64,000 bases of DNA from Sphingobacterium sp. CZ-2 (GTDB lineage: Bacteria > Bacteroidota > Bacteroidia > Sphingobacteriales > Sphingobacteriaceae): assembly GCF_004526235.1 (NCBI RefSeq), contig NZ_CP038159.1:2790001-2854000 (forward strand), given 5' to 3'. The translations under genes were made by a program, and so were the position numbers. The notes beneath the pieces were generated by a model. The model made no database searches. It worked only from the letters and a program-made list of their open reading frames with translations, and was not told the DNA's origin. Of this stretch, positions 43,547 to 53,073 are shown piece after piece (positions within the stretch are counted from its first letter, which is position 1; the number at the start of each line of letters is the position of its first letter).

Positions 43547-46500
43547 TTAAAAAGTTGCCTGAATACCAAATGCATAGGATTTCATGACTGGATAATCCAT
43601 GCTCAATAATTCAGGGTCAAATGTTTTAGGCACTTTTTTGAATTCTAACAAGTTAAAGGCAGAAACATTCAATTTGATTCTTTTGAATTTAATAGCTTCT
43701 GCATAAGCTGTTGGAAGGGTATAACCTAGCGAAAGGTTTTTCAATCTCAAATAGGCACCATTTTCCAAATATCGGGTTTGAACTTGTCTGTTTTTTCCAG
43801 CAGAATAATAACCTGGGAATTTAGCTCCTGTGTTTTCAGGTGTCCAAGAATCGTTGTACACATCATAAGTTCCTGTCCCAGTTACTCCCCAGTACAAAAG
43901 ATTATCTATCCAAACATCTCTTTTTCCTACCCCTTGTAAGAATACATTGAAATCAAATCCTTTGTACCTTAGGTTTGCATTCAATCCATAGGAATACCTC
44001 GGGGTACTGTTACCAATAATTTTTCTGTCACCATGGTCTTCTAAGGTGTTATTCCCGGTCGTAATGGTTCCGTCGCCATCCAAATCCACGTACCTAACAT
44101 CTCCAGGATACCATAAGGTGCCCAAGTTCTTTTGGCTCACCGCTGGATTGACTGCTGCAATCTCTTCTGCGTTTTGGAATAAACCATAGGTCTCATATCC
44201 CCAAATATCACCGATCATACCTCCAGAATATAACAGACTTAATAAGTTGTTCGCATTTCCAAGATAAGTGATGACTTTGGATTGATAATCTCCTAAGGTT
44301 AGAGCAACGTCATAGCCTAGGCCAAAGTTGGTTTCATTCTTATATTTAGCGATAAATTCCCAACCTTTTGATTGAAGTTCGCCTGTATTACTTACTGGTG
44401 CTTTTGCACCTAAAACTGCTGGGTAGCTAGCTCCATCTGTTAAGATATCGGTTGTGTTTCTTTTGAACCAATCAAAATTGATCTCCAGGTTTTTGAAAAG
44501 GGTCAAATCTGCACCAATATTTAAGGTCGTTGCAGTTTCCCATGTGAAATTGGCATCTATCAAGCCTGGTGCATTGATATAGCTTGGACGTATTCCATCC
44601 AATTCAAACGGCAAGTTTGAAAATTGTCCTAAGAGAGGTATATAGTCGTAGTAGTTTACTTCCTGATTACCAATGCTTCCGTATGATCCTCTTACTTTTA
44701 GGAAGGAAATGACATTATTCCAATCTTGTGCAAAATTTTCTTGCGATACTACCCAGCCTGCTGAAACGGAAGGGAAGAAATGAAAACGTCTATCTTTAGG
44801 GAAACGGGAAGATCCATCGTAACGACCGTTAGATTGGATTAGGTATTTTCCTTGATAATCATAGCTTAAGCGATAAAATATACCTCTCACTGCCCAATCC
44901 GCAAAATCATCTCCTACGGTCTCTCTACCTGTAGCGCCATTTGCATAATCAATTCCGTCTGTGATATCTTTTTTATCGATTGATATGGAATTATAATTAT
45001 ACCATTCCTGATTATAACCTAATAATCCAGAGATATTGTGCCCAGATTCGAAGGATTTAGTATAATCTGTGTATAAATTGATGGTATATTGATTAGATCT
45101 ACTTCTAAAATCATATATACTGGAAGGATTGGTGTGTGAGTTTACAGGCTTCAAACCTCCTGGTTCAATACGATTGAGGATTGGAATGATTCTTTTGTAT
45201 TGGGTATTTACTGTTTTATAAGACAGGTCTCCACGGATGTTCCAGCCCGGAAGTGGGGTGATGGTCGGATTAACCAGAATAAGCATGTTTTCATCGTTAT
45301 CCGTTGTTCTAGAACCGTAGTCCATAAATGAAAGGATATTATCCGTGTAGAATCTTCCACCTGGGAAATCATCTGGTGTGAAAAGCGGCATATTGACATT
45401 TCGTCCAGGTTCCTGCGCTAATGCAGTCCACCAACCACCTTTACCAGAAGGGTAAACGGGCTCTGTATAACGTTTGTAAGAATAATTGTTTCTGGTATCA
45501 ATTTTAAACCACTCATTCACTTTCACCCCGACATTCGCAATAACATTATAACGATTTAATTTGTCGGTGTTCAATCTATAGATACCATCTTGATTTTGAT
45601 AACCCATAGAGGTATAATACGTTACTTTATCATTTCCTCCGGAGATGGATAAGATGTGTTTCTGCATCGGAGAAGAAGGTGCTAATGCCTCGTGGTAGGG
45701 GTTGATATTAGCGACCCAAACAGGCGATCCTTTAGCATCAAGGTAATATGGGCTGGTCGTTGTCGGGTTAGCCATGTATTCCTTGATTTTCTCCAATTTT
45801 TCCAATTCTGCAGCACCTGCAGTTTGTCCGTTTTGAAGAGCAAATCCTTTGATATAGGCATCTTGAAGATCGTAGGCATTCATCACATCAGGAATAGCGG
45901 TAGCTTTGCTCCATTGGAAAGAATTGGAATAGTCTACATTTGATCTTCCTGCTTTTCCGGATTTGGTAGTGATCAATACCACCCCGAATGCGGCTCTAGA
46001 ACCGTAGATAGCACTTGCAGAGGCATCCTTCAACGTGGTTACAGATTCCACATCTTCGGGATTGATATTATTGAAATCCATTTGGATTCCGTCTACTAAG
46101 ATCAATGGCGAACCATTAGAGGCCTGGTATTGTTTTGAAGTTGTATTATAACTTAAGGAAGTCGTACCACGAACATTTAAATTCGTGCTGGTATTTGGTG
46201 AACCATTACTTGTAGTAGCATTTAAGTTAGGGATCAATCCTTTTAAAGCTTGACCTAAATTGGCTACCGGTCGGTTATTGATCTGATCGGCATTTACTTG
46301 CGTGATAGCCCCTGTAAGGTCTTTCTTTTTCTGGGTACCAAAGCCCACAATCACCACTTCATCCAAAACTTCATCGGAGGAAGTCATGTTTACCGAGGAT
46401 GCGGCACTTGCCAGCACCTCTTTGGTCTGATAGCCTACATAACTGAATACAAGGGTACTGGAAGTGGAAGGTACCGCGATGCTGAATTTTCCGTCAGCAT

Positions 46501-46750
46501 CCGTGCTGCTTCTGGTTGTTGTACCTTTGACAGTTACTGTTACGCCTGCCAAGGGTTGGCCGTCGTTGCCTAATACAGTTCCATTAACTGTTTGCTGTAA
46601 TCCTACTTTAGCGGTGGGAATTGCATTTATTCCGTCAAAGCTGTTAGCTTCTGCAAAATTGGAATAAAGGAATAAACTTGAGGAAAACAGAACAATTTTC
46701 CAATTTAGCCTATTTGGTCTAATTGGTTTTCTGAATCGTAAATTGTTCAT
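43547..46750 (-). CDS. SusC/RagA family TonB-dependent outer-membrane transporter
   Basis: A 1067-residue TonB-dependent transporter. Signal sequence ~1-35; CarboxypepD_reg-like domain ~57-130 (TVNGTVLGNDGQPLAGVTVTVKG); TonB box-like EVVIVGFGTQKKKDLTGAI; plug domain with GSPLILVDGIQMDFNNINPEDVESVTTLKDASASAIYGSRAAFGVVLITTK; then a 22-strand barrel ending in aromatic F. It imports oligosaccharides or similar together with SusD. Substrate unknown; the nearby GH92 and DUF4091 suggest an N-glycan or hexosamine glycan, though those genes are on the other strand. No sigma/anti-sigma or HTCS regulator is adjacent. Confidence 0.95.
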   Translation of the reverse strand: MNNLRFRKPIRPNRLNWKIVLFSSSLFLYSNFAEANSFDGINAIPTAKVGLQQTVNGTVLGNDGQPLAGVTVTVKGTTTRSSTDADGKFSIAVPSTSSTLVFSYVGYQTKEVLASAASSVNMTSSDEVLDEVVIVGFGTQKKKDLTGAITQVNADQINNRPVANLGQALKGLIPNLNATTSNGSPNTSTNLNVRGTTSLSYNTTSKQYQASNGSPLILVDGIQMDFNNINPEDVESVTTLKDASASAIYGSRAAFGVVLITTKSGKAGRSNVDYSNSFQWSKATAIPDVMNAYDLQDAYIKGFALQNGQTAGAAELEKLEKIKEYMANPTTTSPYYLDAKGSPVWVANINPYHEALAPSSPMQKHILSISGGNDKVTYYTSMGYQNQDGIYRLNTDKLNRYNVIANVGVKVNEWFKIDTRNNYSYKRYTEPVYPSGKGGWWTALAQEPGRNVNMPLFTPDDFPGGRFYTDNILSFMDYGSRTTDNDENMLILVNPTITPLPGWNIRGDLSYKTVNTQYKRIIPILNRIEPGGLKPVNSHTNPSSIYDFRSRSNQYTINLYTDYTKSFESGHNISGLLGYNQEWYNYNSISIDKKDITDGIDYANGATGRETVGDDFADWAVRGIFYRLSYDYQGKYLIQSNGRYDGSSRFPKDRRFHFFPSVSAGWVVSQENFAQDWNNVISFLKVRGSYGSIGNQEVNYYDYIPLLGQFSNLPFELDGIRPSYINAPGLIDANFTWETATTLNIGADLTLFKNLEINFDWFKRNTTDILTDGASYPAVLGAKAPVSNTGELQSKGWEFIAKYKNETNFGLGYDVALTLGDYQSKVITYLGNANNLLSLLYSGGMIGDIWGYETYGLFQNAEEIAAVNPAVSQKNLGTLWYPGDVRYVDLDGDGTITTGNNTLEDHGDRKIIGNSTPRYSYGLNANLRYKGFDFNVFLQGVGKRDVWIDNLLYWGVTGTGTYDVYNDSWTPENTGAKFPGYYSAGKNRQVQTRYLENGAYLRLKNLSLGYTLPTAYAEAIKFKRIKLNVSAFNLLEFKKVPKTFDPELLSMDYPVMKSYAFGIQATF

Positions 46751-46845
46751 TGTTGGTGTTTGATTACAATTATTTTTTTGGATGAAAATTTAGAATTTGC
46801 TTTAGTGCTATAATTTGCATCCAATGTAGACGATAAGAATTGTTT

Positions 46846-46875
46846 AATCAAACGAAATCAACGGAAACGATTGCA
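46846..46875. promoter_or_regulatory. Candidate operator upstream of susC
   Basis: Two AAACG-centred words, AATCAAACG (46846-46854) and GGAAACGATTGCA (46863-46875), lie 96-125 bases upstream of the susC start. The first is identical to part of the site at 2000-2008 and the second shares AAACGATTG with the site before the DUF4091 gene. LacI-type control is a suggestion only. Confidence 0.35.
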
Positions 46876-46988
46876 TTATTATGTTATAATTATTTCATAT
46901 AAAGAATAAAATGTGTTTATAACATGAGCTTGTGGATTAAAAATAGTTAATTTTTAAAAATTAATATTTAGAGGATATAATTTGTTTT

Positions 46989-47501
46989 TTAATTATTTTT
47001 AAATTTTGGTACAATTTTGATGATGTAGGATCTCATTTCTTCTTCTGTCACATCGACCTCTGCAATGGAAATTGGGATTATTCCATTTTTTGCTTTAACA
47101 AATGTATCCCTGACAAAGAAATTCTTCATTCTTGCGGCATATTTGTCGGGATCACTCACTAAAATCTCCATATAATTTTTGTTCAAGAAGATATCCGCAA
47201 TATCTTCTGAATGGATAAATCCGGCTGCTTTTGCAATCGGTGTGGTCTGTGCCTCGATCCCTTCGGTGGAAATGCGAATAGCTGTTTCATCGGGATTCTT
47301 GGGTGCCAACTTTAATTTTAACCAACCCCCAATACCCAACAAACTGACAAATATAGATACCACACGACCAACGAGCCACACCCTGGTTTCAATGAACCAG
47401 ATGAAGATCACCATGGCAATTCCGAGAACCCCTAACAGTAGGAACATATTTGCCATTTTGTTCTGCCCCCCTTTTCCGTATTTTATTTCTATTGTATCCA
47501 T
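46989..47501 (-). CDS. Two-TM membrane protein, STM3941-like
   Basis: A 170-residue protein with two adjacent membrane helices (~residues 18-37 and 44-62) followed by a cytoplasmic domain of ~105 residues with PDETAIRISTEGIEAQTTPIAKAAGFIHSEDI, reminiscent of small PH-like proteins annotated as STM3941 family. No function is known. It starts nine bases after the stop of the SecD-like lipoprotein gene, so they form an operon. Confidence 0.65.
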   Translation of the reverse strand: MDTIEIKYGKGGQNKMANMFLLLGVLGIAMVIFIWFIETRVWLVGRVVSIFVSLLGIGGWLKLKLAPKNPDETAIRISTEGIEAQTTPIAKAAGFIHSEDIADIFLNKNYMEILVSDPDKYAARMKNFFVRDTFVKAKNGIIPISIAEVDVTEEEMRSYIIKIVPKFKNN

Positions 47502-47510
47502 AGTTTTTAT

Positions 47511-48323
47511 TTATAAATCGTTCTTCAATGCAAATGCAAATTCTTTTATGTTTTTTTCTGGCCAAGGAGAATACCAATGGTAGGCCTTTCCTGCCTGGAT
47601 AAGATCGATTTGTCTTATACTCACCAGATGCTGATCTACGATCAATGCCAAAACGGTCTTGGGATCCTCCGATTTTAACTGGTCGATCTTTTTGATGTCT
47701 CCATCGGCCAATTGAAAGGATATACCAAAGGAATAGGGCGCCACTTCAACAAATTCGACTTGCGATAGGTGATGAGCCGGTAGCAAAGGCTCAGGATTGA
47801 ATTTGCTGTTCTGTGGCATCTGGCTATCATATATTTCAACATGATAAACGCCATTTGGTTTTTCTATGGTGAAAAAGGCAAATGGATTTGCCTGATCAGG
47901 CTTTCCAATTTCCTTAACTCCGGATATTAATCGTTGGGCATCCAGATATCGTTCATCATACATGATTTCCAATTCATACTCGAATAATTCATATTTTTTG
48001 GAATGTTTGGACATGATTTCCTCTGAAGTCTGATGCTGCATTTTGCTGATTTCCTTTTCGGAAAAGATCGATTCAAATTTATTGATCAATAAACTATCCA
48101 TTGAGGGCTTGAAGAATTTTTCCTCGTAAGCCTGTAAATCCTGTTGGTTTATGCTCTTGTATTTTTCCTTAAGTGCAGTAGGATTGATGTCCTTGACCGC
48201 TTGTTGGAATTGTTCCAAAACACCAAGTTTTTGCAAAATGGCCTTTGTATTCACTTCGTCCTGTGAAGCAGCATCACAACCAAACAAGCTTAAAAAAATA
48301 AGGAGGATCATAGGGTTTTTCAT
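47511..48323 (-). CDS. Lipoprotein with SecD P1-head-like C-terminal domain
   Basis: A 270-residue protein with lipoprotein signal MILLIFLSLFGC (C16 from ATG 48323). The N-terminal half is helical and charged (LQKLGVLEQFQQAVKDINPTALKEKYK), resembling DUF2059-like helices. The C-terminal ~85 residues, from FGISFQLADGDIKKIDQL through VLALIVDQHLVSIRQIDLI to IKEFAFALKNDL, follow the pattern of the SecD/SecDF P1 head subdomain (an LAIVLDGKVxSAPVI-like strand). This resemblance is my inference. A TTG five codons upstream is ignored. It is in an operon with the two-TM gene. Confidence 0.68.
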   Translation of the reverse strand: MKNPMILLIFLSLFGCDAASQDEVNTKAILQKLGVLEQFQQAVKDINPTALKEKYKSINQQDLQAYEEKFFKPSMDSLLINKFESIFSEKEISKMQHQTSEEIMSKHSKKYELFEYELEIMYDERYLDAQRLISGVKEIGKPDQANPFAFFTIEKPNGVYHVEIYDSQMPQNSKFNPEPLLPAHHLSQVEFVEVAPYSFGISFQLADGDIKKIDQLKSEDPKTVLALIVDQHLVSIRQIDLIQAGKAYHWYSPWPEKNIKEFAFALKNDL

Positions 48324-48497
48324 AATTTCTTGATTCAAAGACTTTATTTTTCCACTTCTAAGATAGCGTTTGCCATTTAAAAATATTGTCCTTCTCCTCT
48401 TTCTGCCTTGTTGAATTATATAATTTGGCTATGAAAATCCTATTAGTCTTCTTAAATTGCTTATGTTTTAAAAACATTTATCCTAAACCCTAAAAAA

Positions 48498-49670
48498 ATG
48501 AAGTTTAATCTCCATTTCCTATGTTTTGTTTTTCTGATCCTACTGGGGAATTCCAGTTTCGCCCAAGAGAAGATAAAGATCAGCCATATGCCGTACATCC
48601 AAGCACTCACGGATTCTACGGTATCCATTATCTGGACCAGTAATAAGGATGCCATCGGATGGGTGGAGCTTGCTCCCAATGATGGTTCGCATTTTTATCA
48701 GCAGGAGAGACCAAAATTTTTTGCCGGTAAATATGGTTTCAAACATGTTGGATCGGTTCACCAAGTAAACCTCAAAGCCCTGACCCCAGGTACTACCTAT
48801 CGGTATAGGGTGTATAACCAGGAGGTTTTGAAACACGAAGGTACCAAAGTGCAGTATGGTGATGTAGTGGCTACCAATGTTTATCGGCAGAAGCCCTTGA
48901 CATTTTCTACGCCAAGCCCAAAACCTTCAGTTTCTTTTGCTGTGATCAATGATATTCATGGTAAAAATGAGCTGTTGAAAAACCTGATCAATCAGGTCGA
49001 TTTAAAGCAAACGGACTTTGTGGTTTTCAATGGAGATATGCTAGATAACATGTTGAGTGAAGAACAGATGTTTGGCGGATTTATGGACACCGCTATCCGC
49101 TTGTTTGCCAGTGAAAAGCCCATGTATTATTCCCGTGGAAACCATGAAACAAGGGGTCCTTTTGCCGTAGCATATCCTAAATATTTCCCTACGAATTCGG
49201 GCGAATTATATTATCAGTTCAACCAAGGGCCAGCAGCTTTTATCGTATTGGACTGTGGGGAAGATAAACCGGACAGCGATATCGAATACAGCGGAATAGT
49301 GGATATGGATGCTTATCGGACGGAACAAGCCAAGTGGTTGGCCAAGGCGGTTGAAAATCCATCATTCAAAAATGCCAAGTATAAAATAATCATTTGCCAC
49401 ATGCCTGCAACAGGAGGGTGGCATGGCATGGAAGATTTAAGGGATAAATTCCTGCCTATATTAAATAAAGCAGGCGCTCAGATCATGCTGAGTGGCCACC
49501 TGCATACCCATCGGATTCAAAAACCAGATCAATACGCTAATTTTCCTATTTTGATCAATTCAAATGTGCATGTGATCAAGGCGCAAATGGACGAGAAGGA
49601 CGGTAGATTCCGTGTTTACGATCAGAACGGAAAATTTATCGAAGAATTAAAGATCAATCCCTTGAATTGA
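48498..49670 (+). CDS. Calcineurin-like metallophosphoesterase (purple acid phosphatase type)
   Basis: A 390-residue secreted enzyme. Signal peptide ~1-23 (NSSFAQ); an N-terminal fibronectin-III-like domain (~28-115) as in purple acid phosphatases; then the two-metal phosphoesterase core with NDIHG, FNGDMLDNM, SRGNHETRG, IICHMPA and SGHLHTHRI, all family metal-binding motifs. The usual GDLG-type Asp is in GDMLD. Phosphomonoester or phosphodiester hydrolysis at the cell surface is likely. It ends at a strong terminator. Confidence 0.92.
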   Translation: MKFNLHFLCFVFLILLGNSSFAQEKIKISHMPYIQALTDSTVSIIWTSNKDAIGWVELAPNDGSHFYQQERPKFFAGKYGFKHVGSVHQVNLKALTPGTTYRYRVYNQEVLKHEGTKVQYGDVVATNVYRQKPLTFSTPSPKPSVSFAVINDIHGKNELLKNLINQVDLKQTDFVVFNGDMLDNMLSEEQMFGGFMDTAIRLFASEKPMYYSRGNHETRGPFAVAYPKYFPTNSGELYYQFNQGPAAFIVLDCGEDKPDSDIEYSGIVDMDAYRTEQAKWLAKAVENPSFKNAKYKIIICHMPATGGWHGMEDLRDKFLPILNKAGAQIMLSGHLHTHRIQKPDQYANFPILINSNVHVIKAQMDEKDGRFRVYDQNGKFIEELKINPLN

Positions 49671-49690
49671 TTGGATAAAGAACACACAGG

Positions 49691-49724
49691 AGGCTGTATC
49701 AAAAACATGATACAGCCTTTTTTT
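49691..49724 (+). terminator. Terminator of the phosphoesterase gene
   Basis: Ten-base arms 49691-49700 and 49709-49718 pair perfectly, followed by seven T residues. Confidence 0.92.
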
Positions 49725-49752
49725 GTCCAATTAGGTTCTTGGTCGAAGTGAG

Positions 49753-49834
49753 GTGTAAGTGACATGTAAGTGAGTTGTAAGTGTATAAAGGCACTTACAA
49801 CTCAATTACATAGTACTTGCATAATACTTACACA
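49753..49834. repeat. Long intergenic stem built of a repeated 7-base word
   Basis: GTAAGTG-like words repeat every ~11 bases on the left (near 49755, 49766, 49777) and appear inverted on the right. Arms 49764-49783 and 49792-49811 pair at 19 of 20 bases around an 8-base loop. Outer words GTGTAAGT and ACTTACAC (49827-49834) extend the stem. Compare the element at 11148-11220. Confidence 0.8.
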
Positions 49835-49924
49835 GTGGAGGCAAAGAACCAAGAAAACGCATTTAGCTACCAACTTTTTTAAATATTTAGCATGTAAAGA
49901 CATACGTTTTATGTTAAATGATAT

Positions 49925-49932
49925 TATATTTG
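49925..49932 (+). promoter_or_regulatory. -7 element of the PAP2 gene
   Basis: TATATTTG fits TAnnTTTG, 32 bases before the ATG. A clear -33 TTG was not seen. Confidence 0.4.
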
Positions 49933-49964
49933 ATTTATAGTTTAATTAGTCGTGTTTAATAAAT

Positions 49965-50756
49965 ATGAATAGGCTGTTAAAGAAATCTTCTGTTATCATT
50001 AAGCAAGCTTTTATAGCTTTAGGATTATGTTGTGTCGATTTGCCTGTTGCAGTCGCTCAAATAGATTCTTTATCTGAAAACTATTCCCAACCAAAGTATG
50101 GATTTCATCATAAGGTGTTCCGAATAGAATATGTAGCTCCAACCGTTTTTATGACCTATGGACTGATGTCCATTAAGAATCCCGTTGTTAGATCGCAAGT
50201 GATGAATATAAAGTTGGAACTTCAAAGGAATCATCCTAAAAAGTTTCCCGTGGATGACTATTCACAATATATGGCGACTGCCGCTTTTTTGGGTTTAGAA
50301 TATGCAGGTATCCCGGCAAAGCATAATCTTAAACAGCGATTGTTCACAGGGTCTGTTTCACATATTATTATGGGTTCCGTGGTTAACTTAATGAAACAGA
50401 CCATGCCGGTCATGCGGCCCGATGGTTCCGCACAGAATTCTTTTCCCTCTGGCCATACGGCAACTGCATTTGTAGGGGCAGAATTGTTGTGGCAGGAATA
50501 CCATGATCGTTCGTTATGGTATGGCGTGGCAGGTTATGCCGTAGCTGCAGGAACCGGTTTTTTTAGAATGTACAATAATAAACACTGGTTGAGTGATGTG
50601 GCTATGGGAGCGGGAATTGGTATCATGAGTACGAAGATAGCCTATTGGATGCTACCCATGTTAGATAAGCAAAAACGGATAATTCCAGGAAATTACTTAT
50701 TAGTTCCAACCTATGATGGAAAACATTCGGGTATTTCCCTATTGGTAAACCTCTAA
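49965..50756 (+). CDS. PAP2-family lipid phosphatase
   Basis: A 263-residue phosphatase with an N-terminal signal region and several membrane segments. The three PAP2 motifs are present: KQTMPVMRP (KX6RP), FPSGHTAT (PSGH), and FRMYNNKHWLSD (variant of SRX5HX3D, with F-R in place of S-R). Such enzymes dephosphorylate lipid phosphates such as undecaprenyl pyrophosphate or PA. A role in cell-envelope lipid carrier recycling is possible. Confidence 0.9.
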   Translation: MNRLLKKSSVIIKQAFIALGLCCVDLPVAVAQIDSLSENYSQPKYGFHHKVFRIEYVAPTVFMTYGLMSIKNPVVRSQVMNIKLELQRNHPKKFPVDDYSQYMATAAFLGLEYAGIPAKHNLKQRLFTGSVSHIIMGSVVNLMKQTMPVMRPDGSAQNSFPSGHTATAFVGAELLWQEYHDRSLWYGVAGYAVAAGTGFFRMYNNKHWLSDVAMGAGIGIMSTKIAYWMLPMLDKQKRIIPGNYLLVPTYDGKHSGISLLVNL

Positions 50757-50792
50757 AAATTTTTGTACATTCCATCATAATTTTCACTAATT

Positions 50793-51745
50793 ATGATACA
50801 AAAATCACAAGCTATTAAAAATAATGCCCAGAATGTCACAGACTATCCTAACAATAACACCTTCTTCCTTACTTGGGTATTCAAAACTGATGTAGAAAAA
50901 TCTCAAATAATCGATGGATTCAAGCGGATCTGTGCCTTGGTTATCAATCTGAATCATTCTTCCCAGAATAGGTTTCCAGATCGCAAAGCAAGTTGCGTCA
51001 TGGGAATAGGATATGATGCTTGGAAGTATTTGAACCTACCGAATCCCTTACCCAAAGAGCTGAAAACTTTCCAAGAAATTAAGGGAAATAAGCATACCGC
51101 TGTTGCCACAGGCGGAGATATTCAATTTCATATCCGTTCGGATGAAAAGAGCTATGCCTATGATATGGCGGCAGAGATTTCCAGTTTTATGGCACCCATT
51201 GCAGATTGTACTGTGGAAGTCCAGGGATTTCGATATTGGGACAGCCGATCGATCTTGGGTTTTGTGGATGGTACGGAGAACCCACATGGTGATGCAAGGG
51301 AATATTTTGCTGTTATTGATGAACAAGATCCGGCCTACAAGGGTGGGAGCTACCTTTTTGTTCAGAAATATATCCATAACCTAAAAGCCTGGAATGATCT
51401 CCAATCCATGATCAGGAAAAGGTAATTGGACGTTCAAAAGCCAATGATATCGAAATGACCGATGCTGAAAAACCGAAGAATTCCCATAGTGCATTGGCCA
51501 ATATTGGGGATGATCTGAAAGTGGTTCGGGATAATATGCCTTTTGGGAATGTCGCAAGCAATGAAATGGGAACCTTCTTTATCTGTTATGCAAGCACCTT
51601 CAGTACGGTGGAGAAAATGTTGAACCAGATGTTCATTGGAAACCCAGCAGGAAATTATGACCGGATATTGGATTTTAGTACAGCTGTAACCGGTGCTCTG
51701 TTCTTTGTTCCATCGATGGATATGTTGGTTAAATTCTCCGGATAA
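50793..51745 (+). pseudogene. Dyp-type peroxidase, split by a one-base deletion
   Basis: Two frames together make one dye-decolorising peroxidase. Frame 1 (50793-51425) holds residues 1-210 with the GFVDG motif at 156-160 and the TENPHGDAREYF stretch. From 51407 the sequence continues in another frame as HDQEKVIGRSKANDIEMTDAEKP, then RDNMPFGN and FIGNPAGNYDRILDFSTAVTG to 51745, all typical of the family's end. One base is missing near 51404-51407 (CAATC|CATGATCAG). As written, the first product stops at TAA 51423-51425, losing the C-terminal third with heme-pocket residues. A sequencing error is possible. Confidence 0.88.
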
Positions 51746-51759
51746 GTTAACTTGCATTC

Positions 51760-53067
51760 ATGGATTCAGCATCGCCTATTCATATTTTTTGGTTTCGGAG
51801 AGATTTAAGAATAGAAGATAACGTAGGTTTATCTGAAGCCCTAAAAGACGGCTTACCTGTATTGCCCATCTTTATTTTTGATACGGATATATTATCACGG
51901 TTGGAAGATCCCTATGATCGTCGAGTGGATTTTATACATCAAGCAGTTGCTGCTTTAAAAGCTTCATTTCAAAAATCGGGTTCCAGTCTGAAGGTCTTTC
52001 ACGGAAATCCCTTAGCGATATTCAAAGATTTGATAGCTGAATATCGAGTAGAAAAGGTGTATTGGAATCGGGACTATGAACCGGATGCCCTGAAGAGGGA
52101 TCAGGAAATAATTTCATTGTTGGAAAACGATCAGATCAAATGGAAATCCTTTAAAGACCAGGTTATTTTTGAAGGCAATGAGGTGTTGAAATCCAATGGC
52201 CAACCTTATACGGTCTATACTCCCTATGCGAAAAGATGGCGCGCAAAGTTGGATCAGGAAGGATTGGATTTCCATCTAGCAAAACTGGAAAATCTCTTGA
52301 CCTTTGGAGATGAACCTTATTTCAGCCTAGAGGAATTGGGTTTCCAAAAAACTGATATGGAGTATTCCGAACCTATTTTAGATTTGGAGCAGATCCAGCA
52401 ATACGATAAGCTTCGGGATTATCCGGCTCAGGATGGCAGCACAAAAATCGGGATACATCTTCGGTTTGGAACCATCAGCATTCGGGAATGTGTTAAGGTT
52501 GCTTTGGAAAATAATGCGACTTGGCTTTCGGAATTGATTTGGCGGGAGTTTTTTATGCAGATCCTCTATCATTTTCCAAGAGTGGTCCATGAAAGTTTCA
52601 AACGAGAATATGATCAGATCGCGTGGCGGAATAATCCTGCAGAATTTGCTTTATGGTGTGCCGGCGAAACGGGCTATCCCTTAGTTGATGCAGGAATGCG
52701 GGAACTGAACAGTACAGGTTTTATGCACAATAGAGTGAGGATGTTGGTGGCTAGCTTTCTGGCAAAACATCTGCTGATCGATTGGCGATGGGGGGAAGCC
52801 TATTTTGCGAGTAAACTTAATGATTATGAATTAGCATCCAATAACGGTAACTGGCAATGGGCGGCAGGATGCGGTTGTGATGCCGCGCCCTATTTTCGGA
52901 TTTTTAACCCCAGTATTCAACAACAGAAATTCGATAGGCAGACCGAGTATATCCATAAGTGGTTAGACGAAAAAGCCTATACAGCTGTTAGCCCCATGGT
53001 AGATCATGGTTTTGCACGAGAAAGAGCAATCGCTACCTACAAAAAGGGATTAACAGCCGCGAAGTAA
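51760..53067 (+). CDS. phrB: Deoxyribodipyrimidine photolyase
   Basis: A 435-residue cryptochrome/photolyase family enzyme that uses FAD and light to split pyrimidine dimers. N-terminal Rossmann domain (IHIFWFRRDLRIEDN); FAD-binding C-terminal half with SELIWREFFMQIL, GYPLVDAGMRELNSTGFMHNRVRMLVASFL and NGNWQWAAGCGCDAAPYFRIFNP. Length and motifs fit class I CPD photolyases. It begins 14 bases after the Dyp reading frame, so the two are likely in one unit. Confidence 0.94.
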   Translation: MDSASPIHIFWFRRDLRIEDNVGLSEALKDGLPVLPIFIFDTDILSRLEDPYDRRVDFIHQAVAALKASFQKSGSSLKVFHGNPLAIFKDLIAEYRVEKVYWNRDYEPDALKRDQEIISLLENDQIKWKSFKDQVIFEGNEVLKSNGQPYTVYTPYAKRWRAKLDQEGLDFHLAKLENLLTFGDEPYFSLEELGFQKTDMEYSEPILDLEQIQQYDKLRDYPAQDGSTKIGIHLRFGTISIRECVKVALENNATWLSELIWREFFMQILYHFPRVVHESFKREYDQIAWRNNPAEFALWCAGETGYPLVDAGMRELNSTGFMHNRVRMLVASFLAKHLLIDWRWGEAYFASKLNDYELASNNGNWQWAAGCGCDAAPYFRIFNPSIQQQKFDRQTEYIHKWLDEKAYTAVSPMVDHGFARERAIATYKKGLTAAK

Positions 53068-53073
53068 TTGTGG

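Noticed and set aside
50793..51745. Programmed ribosomal frameshift in the Dyp gene
   Set aside because: No slippery heptamer or following stem was seen at the junction; mutation or sequencing error is simpler.
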